A stretch of DNA of 64,000 nt from an uncultured Coriobacteriaceae bacterium (GCA_902790135.1 CADAQM010000002.1:1-64000), one strand, 5' to 3'. Counted from the stretch's first letter, positions 16,253 to 25,075 are shown. Numbers and translations are program-made. The notes: a model not told the origin generated them from the letters alone.

Positions 16253-16993
16253 TTGCTCACTGACTCGCTCAAAGATCGCTTCAAGAAGACGCTGAGGGTC
16301 AACTTGGCACCTGATATCGCTCAGGCGCAGGTTGATGGCACCACAACGGCGCCCGTCGGCACCCCGGATAATCCCTCAGACAAGATTCTCACCCTTGCCA
16401 ACTTCATCACGATCTGCCGATTCGTGCTCACGATGGCTTTCTTGGTACTCTACGTTCGAGACGAGAGCCGAAGCATCGCGCTCATCTGCTACATCGTCGC
16501 GGCAGTGACCGACTACCTCGACGGGTGGATTGCCCGCTCCACGCAGACGGTCAGTTGGTTTGGCAAGGTCACTGACCCCATAATGGATCGCGTGTTGCTC
16601 TTTACTGGCGTGTTAGGCCTCGTCATCATCGGTACGCTCCCGCCGTGGGTGGCCATCTTCGTCATCGGCCGAGACCTCGTGCTGCTTGGCGGCAACATCT
16701 ACCTGCGTCAATGGTACAAACGCCCGGTCGATGTCATCTACATCGGTAAGGTCTCAACGGCTCTGTTTATGACCGGCTTCTGCTTCCTGCTGGCCAACCT
16801 CTGCGTAGTCACGGGGCCGGCTATGCTCAACGTCAGCTGGCTTCCTGGCTTCAACGGGCAGCCCGCATCGCTGGGTATCTATATGGTCTATATCGCCATC
16901 GTGCTCTCGACGATCACGGCAGTCATATACTACAAGCAGGGCTTTGCCATAAGGGATGCCATCATCGCCGAACAGGAAGCACAAGGGGAGTAA
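16253..16993 (+). CDS. CDP-alcohol phosphatidyltransferase (PgsA-like paralogue)
   Basis: A 246-residue membrane enzyme with about six hydrophobic segments that transfers a phosphatidyl group from CDP-diacylglycerol to an alcohol such as glycerol 3-phosphate. The family motif D-x2-D-G-x2-A-R-x8-G-x3-D-x3-D is present as TDYLDGWIARSTQTVSWFGKVTDPIMD. It carries an extra hydrophilic N-terminus of about 45 residues compared with the second paralogue at 38823-39425. The start is TTG 16253 with GAAAGGG upstream; nearby ATGs are out of frame. The next gene starts 6 bp after its stop, so they form an operon. Confidence 0.85.
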   Translation: MLTDSLKDRFKKTLRVNLAPDIAQAQVDGTTTAPVGTPDNPSDKILTLANFITICRFVLTMAFLVLYVRDESRSIALICYIVAAVTDYLDGWIARSTQTVSWFGKVTDPIMDRVLLFTGVLGLVIIGTLPPWVAIFVIGRDLVLLGGNIYLRQWYKRPVDVIYIGKVSTALFMTGFCFLLANLCVVTGPAMLNVSWLPGFNGQPASLGIYMVYIAIVLSTITAVIYYKQGFAIRDAIIAEQEAQGE

Positions 16994-16999
16994 CTCGCA

Positions 17000-18133
17000 A
17001 TGCATCGTCTCCGCCAAGCATTGGTGGTCGCACTCTTTACGTGTTTGACCATCCTTGCATCATCCAACTATGCACTTGCCTTCGACACCACTCCTGCCAT
17101 CAAGGAGTGTTCGGGTGCCTTCGTCATGGACAGTCAGGGCAACACCCTCTACGACTTTAATGGGTACGAAGAGATGGCACCTGCCTCCATCACCAAGATC
17201 ATGACGGCGATGGTCGCCTTGGACTCTGGCATCGATCTGGACGAGCCAATAGCCTTCATCGAGACGGGTTTTCAGGAAGATGCCCAGTTGGCAGGCTATG
17301 CGGATGGTGACGTTACGACCATGCGCGAGCTTCTCATGGTCACCTTGGTCTATTCGGGTAACGACGCTGCCCTCAACGTGGCCTATGCGGTGGCTGGCAA
17401 CGAGGCGGACTTTGCCGACCTCATGAATGCCAAGGCCGCAGAGCTGGGCATGGAACATACGCACTTTACGAACCCGCACGGCCTCGAGCAGGACGGGCAC
17501 TACTCGTGCGCAGCAGACCTCTGCGTGATGGGACGCTACGCCCTCGAGAACTACCCCTTCATCCGCGATGCTGTACGCACGCGCTACGTCACGGCCCATC
17601 CTAAGGGGCAGGAGATCACGCTGGAGAGTACCGACGACCTCATGGACAGTTACGATGGCTTGCTCGGCATCAAGACGGGCAATACCGAGAGCGGTGCCTC
17701 CTTCTTGGGTGCCGCGCGGCGCAACCATGTCACGGTGTACAGCTGCGCCCTCTGCTGCGACACAAAGGACGGACGCTTCAGCGACACCCGCGCCATGCTC
17801 GACTGGGGCTTTAGCCTCTATGAAGCCCGAGCGCTGGCCAAGAAGGATGTTGTGATGCGTACCTCCCCTTGGTCCGACGGCTTCTGGCTGAGGTGCCCGG
17901 TCGGCGCCAATCGTGATGTCACGGGCTCGGTCTTCTGCGAGGGCAAGGTGACCTACACCACCAGCAAGTTGCGTCCGAGCATTCTCGTATCGCCAAACGA
18001 CACCTGCGGCACCACCGTGTGGAATCAGGAGGGCCGCCACGTGGAGAGTGTTGCCTATACAGCTAAGCAGCCCGTGCGAGCGCGCTCGTGGAACGCCCTC
18101 GTTCTCCCGGCAGTAAGTGACAAAAACGTATAG
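17000..18133 (+). CDS. D-alanyl-D-alanine carboxypeptidase (low-molecular-weight PBP, DacA/DacF type)
   Basis: A secreted 377-residue penicillin-binding protein that trims the terminal D-Ala of peptidoglycan stems. A signal peptide ends near residue 27 (ASSNYALA). The active-site triad is complete: SITK (S63, K66), SGN (S119-N121) and KTG (K225-G227). The C-terminal 100 residues form the usual beta-rich domain; no amphipathic anchor is obvious. It begins 6 bp after the phosphatidyltransferase stop, and the GcvT-like gene follows 8 bp later, so all three are probably cotranscribed. Confidence 0.92.
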   Translation: MHRLRQALVVALFTCLTILASSNYALAFDTTPAIKECSGAFVMDSQGNTLYDFNGYEEMAPASITKIMTAMVALDSGIDLDEPIAFIETGFQEDAQLAGYADGDVTTMRELLMVTLVYSGNDAALNVAYAVAGNEADFADLMNAKAAELGMEHTHFTNPHGLEQDGHYSCAADLCVMGRYALENYPFIRDAVRTRYVTAHPKGQEITLESTDDLMDSYDGLLGIKTGNTESGASFLGAARRNHVTVYSCALCCDTKDGRFSDTRAMLDWGFSLYEARALAKKDVVMRTSPWSDGFWLRCPVGANRDVTGSVFCEGKVTYTTSKLRPSILVSPNDTCGTTVWNQEGRHVESVAYTAKQPVRARSWNALVLPAVSDKNV

Positions 18134-18141
18134 GAGTGCGC

Positions 18142-19005
18142 ATGAGTGCATCTATGTCTAAGGTGACGGAGGCACTGCTCTATGCCGAGCACCTGCTTCT
18201 TGGTGGAATCTTCGATGACGAGGAGGCGTTGCTTGCGCTTCCCGCGCAATACGGTGCCCTGGAGGAGCTGGCAGAGCTCGAAGCCTTCCGTCGTGGCTGC
18301 GCCTTGTCAGACCTGCAGGGTATGAGTGCGCTTCTCATATCGGATAAAGCTGCCCCGGCCCTCGTCTCGAGCGCATGCGCAAACGAGCAGCTTGCGGTGG
18401 GGGAGTGCCGCTTTGGTGCTGTCATCACGGGAGATGGGTCGCTTGCCAGCGTGCCCCTGGTCGCGCGCACGGGCGACACCGAATACCTCCTCTGGGATCC
18501 CACCGAGCGTGGTATGATGCTCGAGCCGTGGCTTGGTTTTCTAGCTGGCATCGAGCAGGATGGCTTCAGGCCGTTTGAAGGTGTCGTCATCGAGGACGTG
18601 AGCGATGCGCTCGCGCCTCTATTGCTCTGGGGACCTGAGGCACCCACAATTCTCGCTGACTACGTTGCCACCTCTGCCGCACTCCCAGAGCCCGGTCAGG
18701 TGAGAAACGTCACCCTTGACCGCATCGCGTGCCTCGTGGCCAACATCTCCCACATGGAGACAGCATGCTATCTGCTCATGGTCCCACCGGCAGCAGCCCG
18801 CGTTCTCTGGCGCAGCTTGCTCTCCTTCACGCAGGTAGTGCCGGTTGGCCACCACGCACTGGTCCACGAGGCCGAGTCTCAGCTGCCCTGGATGGCACAG
18901 TTGCTCGGAGGGGAGCGTCTCGAGATTCCCGCAAGCCAACTCGTGGCCTGGGGCATTGCGCGGGCGCATGGAGGATATGTGGGCGCACGTGCTCTTGGAG
19001 CCTAA
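18142..19005 (+). CDS. GcvT/YgfZ-like folate-binding fold protein
   Basis: A 287-residue cytoplasmic protein with weak similarity to the aminomethyltransferase (GcvT/YgfZ) fold: LSDLQGMSALLISDKAAPALVSS at the N-terminus, FGAVITGDGSLASVPLVARTGDTEYLLWD in the middle, and the late RVLWRSLLSFTQVVPVGHHAL segment. The aspartate that GcvT uses in catalysis is not evident, and no gcvH or gcvP is nearby, so a glycine-cleavage role is unlikely; a YgfZ-like Fe-S maintenance role is possible. ATG 18142 has AGGAG 6 bases upstream. Confidence 0.5.
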   Translation: MSASMSKVTEALLYAEHLLLGGIFDDEEALLALPAQYGALEELAELEAFRRGCALSDLQGMSALLISDKAAPALVSSACANEQLAVGECRFGAVITGDGSLASVPLVARTGDTEYLLWDPTERGMMLEPWLGFLAGIEQDGFRPFEGVVIEDVSDALAPLLLWGPEAPTILADYVATSAALPEPGQVRNVTLDRIACLVANISHMETACYLLMVPPAAARVLWRSLLSFTQVVPVGHHALVHEAESQLPWMAQLLGGERLEIPASQLVAWGIARAHGGYVGARALGA

Positions 19006-19113
19006 CGCGCCGACGCCCGACTCGCCGCATCTTCACCTTGACGCATCCGCTAAGCTAGATAGAGCTGTGTCTTGTCTCTGAATTATGGTTTGACCCACAC
19101 CTAGGAGCGTTTC

Positions 19114-19494
19114 ATGAAGTACGCCATCAATGCACCCGAGGCTCCTGAGGCCATCGGCCCCTACTCGCAGGGGACGACTGCGGGGCGTCTCGTCTTCGCC
19201 TCCGGTCAGCTACCTATCGACCGTCGCCATCCGCACCATGTCGTGGAGGGCGGCATTCGCGAGCAGACCGAGCTCGTGATCCAGAACTGCCGTGTTCTAC
19301 TCGAGGCGGCTGGTTGCACCCTTGACGATGTGGCACAGACCAATGTGTATCTTAAGGATATCTCGTTGATGCCAGAGATGAACGAGGTCTACGCGGAGTA
19401 CTTTTTTATGCCCGCACCTGCGCGCACGGTGGTGGCGGTCGCTGACCTTCCGATGGGGGCGCTCATCGAGATGGACTGCATAGCCTGCCGTTAG
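19114..19494 (+). CDS. ridA: RidA family reactive intermediate deaminase
   Basis: A 126-residue trimeric Rid (YjgF/YER057c/UK114) protein that hydrolyses reactive enamines/imines formed by PLP enzymes. Typical stretches are APEAIGPYSQG, LVFASGQLPID, TNVYLKDISLMPEMNEVY, PARTVVAVADLPMGALIEMDCIA; the Arg in PART is the substrate-carboxylate binder of active members. ATG 19114 has TAGGAGCG upstream. Monocistronic or read with the FHA gene 41 bp downstream. Confidence 0.92.
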   Translation: MKYAINAPEAPEAIGPYSQGTTAGRLVFASGQLPIDRRHPHHVVEGGIREQTELVIQNCRVLLEAAGCTLDDVAQTNVYLKDISLMPEMNEVYAEYFFMPAPARTVVAVADLPMGALIEMDCIACR

Positions 19495-19535
19495 CGCTAT
19501 CATAGGAGAGTCAAGAATATTGGAGGGGAGCGTAC

Positions 19536-19961
19536 ATGCAGCCCAGCAATAATGCCATGGGTTCGACCGAAATCTTCCGTATGCCTTCGGCCGACTCAAC
19601 CGTCCCAGACCTCATGGGGGGCCGTCGCCCCGTGCACCCCACCCTCGCCATCGTCAAGGGACCTCACACTGGCTCGGTCTTCGAGCTCAGCACCAACATC
19701 ATCACGCTCGGCCGTGAGCCTTCAAACAGCGTCTTCCTCAACGACATGACCGTTTCGCGCCATCATGCACGCATCGACCTCTCTGGCATGTCGTCTGGCT
19801 TCGCCACGATCGAGGACCTCGGCTCGCTCAACGGCACGTGGGTCGACGGTGCCATCGTCAACAAGGCCATGCTCAAGGACGGCTCGACCATCCAGATTGG
19901 CACCTTCCGCATGGTGTTCCACTCCAACCGTCGTCCCATGAGGATCGAGACCGGAGCCTAA
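19536..19961 (+). CDS. FHA-domain protein (GarA-like)
   Basis: A 141-residue cytoplasmic protein that is essentially one forkhead-associated domain, which binds phosphothreonine peptides. The core motif is intact: ITLGREPSNSVFLNDMTVSRHHARI and IEDLGSLNGTWVDG. The short N-terminal tail (about 40 residues) lacks an obvious GarA-type ETTS phosphorylation motif. It is followed after 5 bp by an FtsR-like MerR regulator, an association conserved in actinobacteria around garA, where FHA proteins regulate metabolism under Ser/Thr kinases. GGAGGGG precedes ATG 19536. Confidence 0.88.
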   Translation: MQPSNNAMGSTEIFRMPSADSTVPDLMGGRRPVHPTLAIVKGPHTGSVFELSTNIITLGREPSNSVFLNDMTVSRHHARIDLSGMSSGFATIEDLGSLNGTWVDGAIVNKAMLKDGSTIQIGTFRMVFHSNRRPMRIETGA

Positions 19962-19966
19962 ACACC

Positions 19967-20728
19967 ATGCCCGATGCCGGATACCTCACAATAGGCAAGG
20001 TCGTCAAACGACTTCAGCAGCGCTATCCGGATCTCTCTGTCTCAAAGGTTCGCTACCTTGAGGAGGAGGGACTCATTACCCCTGCGCGCACGCCTGGTGG
20101 GTATCGACTCTACTCGCAGCATGACGTCAACCGTCTCGAGACCATCCTTCACCTGCAGAAGACCCGTTTTCTTCCCCTACAGGTGATCAAGGAGGAGCTT
20201 GAGAAGGGTGAGAGGCCGTCCACAGCCACGGGGTCCTCGGGTCTGCCCGTTGGCCTCACTACGTCCGATGACGACGAGACGGCGAACAGGCTCCATCCTA
20301 TCGACCGGATGCCTGAGGTTGCCGGTGCACCCGTGAGCTTCGTCCGCCAGCTGGCAGACGTAGGAATCATCCCGCTCAAGCGTTCTCCGCAAGGACGCGA
20401 TCTCGTCGACGGACACGACCTCCCGCTCATACGCGTCTGCCACGAGCTCTCGCGCTATGGCATCAACCCACGTAACCTGCGCCAGTATGTCACGGCTGCA
20501 AATCGCGAGAGCGCCATGTTCGAGCAGGCGCTTGTGGTGTATGCACGCAAGGGCGGCGGTGTGGAGGCCGAGCTTACCGACGAGCGCCGCGAGCGCTTTG
20601 CAAATGCATGCGACCAGATGCTCGCACTTACCAATCAGGTACGAGACGCCCTCATCAGGCGTCAGATCAATACCACGTTCAAAGAGATGGGTACCTCGAG
20701 CTCAGCTGAGCGCCCGACCTCAAGCTAA
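19967..20728 (+). CDS. MerR-family regulator, FtsR-like
   Basis: A 253-residue regulator with an N-terminal MerR winged helix-turn-helix (LTIGKVVKRLQQRYPDLSVSKVRYLEEEGLITPARTPGGYRLYSQHDVNRLETI). A flexible linker (residues about 80-105) leads to a second helical domain rather than a metal- or drug-binding motif. The gene order FHA then MerR, and the two-domain layout, match actinobacterial FtsR, an activator of cell-division gene ftsZ. No mercury-type cysteines are present. The start ATG 19967 follows the FHA stop by 5 bp. Confidence 0.8.
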   Translation: MPDAGYLTIGKVVKRLQQRYPDLSVSKVRYLEEEGLITPARTPGGYRLYSQHDVNRLETILHLQKTRFLPLQVIKEELEKGERPSTATGSSGLPVGLTTSDDDETANRLHPIDRMPEVAGAPVSFVRQLADVGIIPLKRSPQGRDLVDGHDLPLIRVCHELSRYGINPRNLRQYVTAANRESAMFEQALVVYARKGGGVEAELTDERRERFANACDQMLALTNQVRDALIRRQINTTFKEMGTSSSAERPTSS

Positions 20729-20742
20729 AGAAAGGACCAGTC

Positions 20743-21276
20743 ATGGCAAATTACGATTACGAGAGCCTCGTCGTCGACATTCCCGACTATCCCGAGCCTG
20801 GTGTCATCTTCAAGGACGTCACTCCGCTGATTGGCCATCCGCAGGGCTTTGCAGCCGCCATCGATGAGATCGCCGAGCACTTTATGGGCAAGGGCATCAC
20901 CAAGGTCGTAGGCGCCGAGGCTCGTGGCTTCTTTGTCGGCGCTCCCGTGGCATATCGCCTGGGTTGTGGCTTCGTTCCCGCTCGCAAGCCGGGCAAGCTT
21001 CCTCGCGAGGTCTACAGCGAGTCCTACGCCCTCGAGTACGGCACCGACGAGCTCCAGATCCACAAGGATGCCATCACCCCGGACGATCGCGTGCTTATCG
21101 TCGACGACCTCGTGGCAACGGGCGGCACGGCAGTCGCTTGCGCCAAGATCATCGAGAAGGTTGGCGCAGAGTTCGTCGGCTTCGCCTTCCTCATGGAGCT
21201 GGCCTTCCTGAACCCGCGCGAGATCATCGGAAAGGACTTCGACCAAGAGATCTTCACGCTGTTCAAGGTCGAGTAG
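20743..21276 (+). CDS. apt: Adenine phosphoribosyltransferase
   Basis: A 177-residue cytoplasmic salvage enzyme making AMP from adenine and PRPP. The N-terminus DIPDYPEPGVIFKDVTPLI is the APRT signature, and the PRPP loop is VLIVDDLVATGGTAVA. GARKPGKLPREV-type flexible loop and EARGFFVGAPVA are present. AAAGGA precedes ATG 20743, 14 bp after the FtsR-like gene. A strong terminator follows at 21294. Confidence 0.96.
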   Translation: MANYDYESLVVDIPDYPEPGVIFKDVTPLIGHPQGFAAAIDEIAEHFMGKGITKVVGAEARGFFVGAPVAYRLGCGFVPARKPGKLPREVYSESYALEYGTDELQIHKDAITPDDRVLIVDDLVATGGTAVACAKIIEKVGAEFVGFAFLMELAFLNPREIIGKDFDQEIFTLFKVE

Positions 21277-21293
21277 CACAGAATCGGATACGC

Positions 21294-21330
21294 GAGGTGA
21301 GACTACATGTGGTCTCACCTCTTTTCTTTT
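21294..21330 (+). terminator. Rho-independent terminator after apt
   Basis: Perfect 10-bp stem GAGGTGAGAC / GTCTCACCTC, 8-base loop, then TTTTCTTTT. Confidence 0.92.
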
Positions 21331-21436
21331 GGGCTTTTCGTACGGCTCGGACATATTGCCATGCTTGGTGGTAGGCTCTCAATGCGAACTTTGATTTCGC
21401 TTGGATACATGAACACTTTCTGAGGAGGAATGTGTC

Positions 21437-22582
21437 TTGAATATAAGAAAGCAGCTGATTGTCAGCGGTCTTGCCGCTGTGATTTCGCTGGGACTCTTAA
21501 CGCCCACCGCGCATGCAGTCCCGCAATCCGATCTGGATTCGGCTGCAGAGCAGCTTTCCACCTTTGGAGCGGAGCTCTCTAGCCTGCAAGATGACCTCGC
21601 CAAGAAGACGAGCGACCTCGAGAAGACCTCCTACAAGATCGGAGAGAAGCAGGCTGCCATCGAGGATACCAAGGAGGAGCTCGCCGCTGCCAAGGCAGTG
21701 CTGAGCGCTCGCATGCGCAGCTCCTACAAGTCTGGTGCCGTCTCTCTGCTCGGTGTCCTACTCGGCGCTGACAGTATCGATGACGTCATCAGTCGCGTCT
21801 ACTACATGGACAAGATCGCATCCAACGATGCCGACGCCATCCAGCAGGTGCACGACCTCGAGGAGCGCCTGAGCGATGAGGTAAGTGACCTCGAGAAGAC
21901 GCGCTCCAGCCAGCAGAAGGCCGTTGACGAGCTCCAGACCCAGGTTGACGAGTACGAGGTCAAGGTTGCCGAGGCGCGCAACTATTATGACGCCCTCGAT
22001 GCACAGGTTCAGGCCGAGCTTGCCGCACAGCAGCAGGCTGAGGAAGAGGCCAACATGAAGGCCGCCATGGAGGCCATCGAGGAGCAGCAGGCAATCGAAC
22101 AGCGCTCGGAAACCAGCCAAAACAACAACGACAACAGCAATTCCAATGCTGGACAGCAGACCGACAACAAGAAGGAGGAGTCCAACCAGCAGCAGGACGA
22201 ACCCGAGGAGGAGACGCCAGCGCCCCAGCAGCCCACCTCCTACGCTCCGGCAGGCAGCGGTCTGGGCACCGCCTACGCCGCCATCGGCAGTCCTTATGTG
22301 TATGGAGCCGCAGGACCGAGCTCCTTCGACTGCTCCGGCCTGGTGTGCTACGCCTACGGCTATGCGCGCGGTCGTACGACCTACGACATGATCTCCTCGC
22401 TTAAGAGCACCGGCAGCTGGAAGAACAGCATGAGCGAGCTCTCTGCTGGCGACCTTATCTTCACGGATCAGGGCCACGTGGGCATATACATAGGTAGCGG
22501 CATGATGATCCATGCGCCCAGGCCTGGCAAGACGGTCTGCGAGCAGGTCGTCTGGTCATGCATCGGTGGTGGAACCTACTAG
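21437..22582 (+). CDS. Secreted coiled-coil NlpC/P60 peptidoglycan hydrolase (RipA/CwlO type)
   Basis: A 381-residue exported cell-wall endopeptidase. The signal peptide runs to about residue 27 (LTPTAHA). Residues 30-210 form a long coiled coil (heptad-rich, Ala/Glu/Lys/Leu) as in CwlO and RipC; 220-275 is a Gln/Asn/Glu/Pro-rich linker. The C-terminal NlpC/P60 domain has catalytic C299 in SSFDCSGLV, H347 in DQGHVGIYIG and H359 in MIHAPRPG. Such coiled-coil hydrolases are activated by FtsEX, not encoded here. The start is TTG 21437 with a strong AGGAGG 8 bases upstream. Confidence 0.92.
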   Translation: MNIRKQLIVSGLAAVISLGLLTPTAHAVPQSDLDSAAEQLSTFGAELSSLQDDLAKKTSDLEKTSYKIGEKQAAIEDTKEELAAAKAVLSARMRSSYKSGAVSLLGVLLGADSIDDVISRVYYMDKIASNDADAIQQVHDLEERLSDEVSDLEKTRSSQQKAVDELQTQVDEYEVKVAEARNYYDALDAQVQAELAAQQQAEEEANMKAAMEAIEEQQAIEQRSETSQNNNDNSNSNAGQQTDNKKEESNQQQDEPEEETPAPQQPTSYAPAGSGLGTAYAAIGSPYVYGAAGPSSFDCSGLVCYAYGYARGRTTYDMISSLKSTGSWKNSMSELSAGDLIFTDQGHVGIYIGSGMMIHAPRPGKTVCEQVVWSCIGGGTY

Positions 22583-22608
22583 GACCGATAGGCTCAGGCG
22601 CATTCCAC

Positions 22609-24273
22609 ATGGAGACGAACCTTGATGTGGGCCCAGTTCAAGAGACTGGGTCCACTAACAATCAAAAGCAATCGATAGAGCGCCACTTCTCCCGTCGTCT
22701 TCAGGTGGCGATGGTGGGGGAGGGCGTCCTCGTTGGTCTCGTAGGTGGCATAGTCATCACGTTCTATCGTCTGGCACTGTCGAAGTCCGAGTCGCTACTC
22801 AGGGGCTTTCTTGCCGCCGGCGATCCAACCCCCGTGCGTCTTGCCATGCTCTTTGGAGGGCTCGTTTGTACCGCGGTTGTCGTAGCACGCCTCATGCAGT
22901 TCGAGCCTGATACGCGTGGCTCGGGCATTCCGCAGGTAGACGCCGAGGTCATGGGGCGCTTGGACATGCGCTGGCCTCGCGTCCTCGTCATAAAGTTCGT
23001 CGAGGGAGTCCTCTGCACGCTCTCTGGACTATCCCTTGGTCGCGAGGGCCCTTCCGTCCTTCTCGGCGCCATGGCTGGCAAGGGCGTCAGCCGTACGCTC
23101 AACAAGGAACAGGGGGAGGAGCACGTTCTGGTTACCTGTGGTGCGGCGGCAGGCATGTCCGCAGCCTTCCATGCACCTCTTACTGGTGTTCTCTTTGCCC
23201 TGGAAGAGATTCACAGGGAGTTCAACGCACCGCTGGTGATCGCCGTCATGGCCTCTGCAGCAATGGCTGACTTCGTTACCTCTCACGTACTGGGCGTGAG
23301 CCCAGTCCTCCACTTTGATGTGGTGGGAGATCTTCCGCACGCGGACTATGCATTTGTCCTGCTCATGGGGGTAATCTGCGGTGTGCTAGGCGCGCTTCAC
23401 AACGTTGGAATGCATGCCTTGCAGTCTGGCCCCTTTGCCTGGATGCGTCAGCGCTGGGGTGATGCCGTGCTGCTGGTGGCATTTCTTGGATCGGGCATCG
23501 TGGCTTTCATTGCACCAGAGCTGCTCTGTGGCGGCGATGCGATTCTCCAGCATCTGGAGCAGGGGACAGGCCTCTCGTTTGCGCTCGTCCTGAGCTTACT
23601 TATCGGAAAGTACGTCTTCACGTCGATCTGCTTTGGCACCGGAGCCCCTGGGGGCACGCTTTTGCCACTTGTCATCATGGGCGCGCTGATTGGCACGCTC
23701 TGTGGCCTTGCGGCAGTGGGTGTGACAGATGTACCGCTTAGGTACTTTAACAATTTCATCGTGCTTGGTGTGGCTGGCATGTTTGCTGGGTCCGTGCGTG
23801 CGCCTGTGACTGCCGTCGTACTTTGCTTTGAGTTGACGGGAACCATGGATACGCTGCTCGCGGCAACGGCCGTCTCACTCGTGGCTTACGTAACGGCGAA
23901 CCTGCTCAAAGTGGAGCCGTTTTACGAGACTCTGCTTACAGCGCTTCTCGCCAAGCTTCCTGAGCCGGAGGGGCATGAGGCTACCGAAGTAGTTGGCTCC
24001 AAGGTATTGCACACGCATGTCGTGGGAGTGGGCAGCCTTGTCGAGGGAAAGACCGTCAGCGAGGTCCCATGGCCTCACAACACGCTTCTGGTCACTATTG
24101 ACCGCGCGGGACAGCGTGTCGTACCCAATGGAAGCACAAAACTCCAAGCACTCGATCGGGTTCTTTTCATCATGGATGCCGACCTCGAGTCAGATACGCA
24201 GCTTCTGCTCCATGGCCTTTGCGGAGGCCTGACCGATGGGTCGGCGATAGGCTCGAAACAGGGGACCGAGTAG
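22609..24273 (+). CDS. ClC family chloride/proton antiporter with C-terminal RCK_C domain
   Basis: A 554-residue membrane protein. The selectivity and gating motifs are intact: GSGIPQ, GREGP with the gating Glu, and GTGAPGGTLLPL. The internal proton Glu in LFALEEIHREF is also present, so a Cl-/H+ exchanger is more likely than a pure channel. After the membrane part (to about residue 440) comes a TrkA-C/RCK_C regulatory domain (VGVGSLVEGKTVSEV, LDRVLFIMD). ATG 22609 lies 26 bp after the NlpC/P60 stop and lacks a strong ribosome-binding site, so coupling to that gene is possible. Confidence 0.9.
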   Translation: METNLDVGPVQETGSTNNQKQSIERHFSRRLQVAMVGEGVLVGLVGGIVITFYRLALSKSESLLRGFLAAGDPTPVRLAMLFGGLVCTAVVVARLMQFEPDTRGSGIPQVDAEVMGRLDMRWPRVLVIKFVEGVLCTLSGLSLGREGPSVLLGAMAGKGVSRTLNKEQGEEHVLVTCGAAAGMSAAFHAPLTGVLFALEEIHREFNAPLVIAVMASAAMADFVTSHVLGVSPVLHFDVVGDLPHADYAFVLLMGVICGVLGALHNVGMHALQSGPFAWMRQRWGDAVLLVAFLGSGIVAFIAPELLCGGDAILQHLEQGTGLSFALVLSLLIGKYVFTSICFGTGAPGGTLLPLVIMGALIGTLCGLAAVGVTDVPLRYFNNFIVLGVAGMFAGSVRAPVTAVVLCFELTGTMDTLLAATAVSLVAYVTANLLKVEPFYETLLTALLAKLPEPEGHEATEVVGSKVLHTHVVGVGSLVEGKTVSEVPWPHNTLLVTIDRAGQRVVPNGSTKLQALDRVLFIMDADLESDTQLLLHGLCGGLTDGSAIGSKQGTE

Positions 24274-24299
24274 GATATCGGGATTTGAGCAGGGATTTC

Positions 24300-24316
24300 T
24301 TTACTTTACATAAGAT
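24300..24316 (+). repeat. 17-bp direct repeat, left copy
   Basis: TTTACTTTACATAAGAT, repeated exactly at 24891-24907 in the same orientation, 591 bp apart start to start. The sequences outside the repeats do not match. Confidence 0.85.
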
Positions 24317-24621
24317 ATATTATCACGGTTTTATATACAGATGTGTTTATGGGGCTTTCTTTAGCAATCTTCTCGGGAGTGCTCTTCAAACGAGACGCCT
24401 TCTCGTTAGGTCAATTCTCACTTACTTTGAGCATTCAAGTCGCATCTATCGCATCGCAACGTTTACGCCGTGCATATCCAGCTTGACGACACACGCTTTG
24501 TCACCTTCTCCAATTCGATGCAGGTAGAACTGATCACACCTTGCGTCTGCGCCGTATCGAGTCATGCATTCTTGTGGCTCAAATATGAGGCCACAGGAAC
24601 CGTTTTAAGGCCCTATCTTTT

Positions 24622-24786
24622 ATGAGTATGAGTCCTAATACCTCATGTTCAGGATTTGCCTCTGGTTCGTCGGACACCAAGCGGACGATCACTGTGTCGA
24701 GCTGTCCGATTGACGGTTTTGTCTCAAACGGGTCCTGGCAGAGCGTTCTGGTGACAAATCTTTCTGTAAAGCCATCGATTTGCTAA
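24622..24786 (+). CDS. Possible small ORF, 54 aa, in the gap
   Basis: ATG 24622 to TAA 24786 encodes a Ser/Thr-rich 54-residue peptide with three cysteines. It overlaps by ATGA the end of another open frame (from GTG 24469 to TGA 24625), so the two could be a coupled pair or one gene split by a frameshift. No ribosome-binding site is clear and I recognise no family. Real coding status is doubtful. Confidence 0.22.
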   Translation: MSMSPNTSCSGFASGSSDTKRTITVSSCPIDGFVSNGSWQSVLVTNLSVKPSIC

Positions 24787-24890
24787 ACGTCATGCCACAC
24801 CCTCGTCGTCCTATAGAGCTTATGAAGAGCCTTTATCGGTTGCTTGTGATTCCAAGCTGAGCGTGTATGTGCGATAAAGCCCTTTACATG

Positions 24891-24907
24891 TTTACTTTAC
24901 ATAAGAT
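24891..24907 (+). repeat. 17-bp direct repeat, right copy
   Basis: Exact second copy of TTTACTTTACATAAGAT (see 24300-24316). Confidence 0.85.
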
Positions 24908-25075
24908 GTCTGTAACGCAGTCTCGAGCGTTTGTGTTTCTTCGACAGCATAATCGACGTTCTCTTGCCTGATGTGCCTAATATGCATGAATTGTGCCATC
25001 TACCTGCGCATTTATGGTTTTATCCATCAAGGTTTCTTCCCGACTTAGGGTACTATAACCCCAAGGTTTCACACA

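Larger units (their letters stand above)
24274..25075. other. Gene-poor 0.8-kb AT-richer gap
   Basis: No long ORF on either strand. It contains a 17-bp direct repeat pair (24300-24316 and 24891-24907), a small ORF pair around 24469-24786 listed separately, and ends at the trxB terminator. Base composition differs from the flanking genes, which fits decayed or foreign DNA. A structured RNA cannot be excluded by eye. Confidence 0.6.

Noticed and set aside
18142-19005. Glycine cleavage T protein
   Set aside because: No gcvH or gcvP nearby and the catalytic Asp context is not evident; only a GcvT/YgfZ-like fold is claimed.
22625-22655. Hairpin GGGCCCAGTT...ACTGGGTCC at the ClC gene start as a terminator
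   Set aside because: It lies within the coding sequence, has no T run and is probably incidental.
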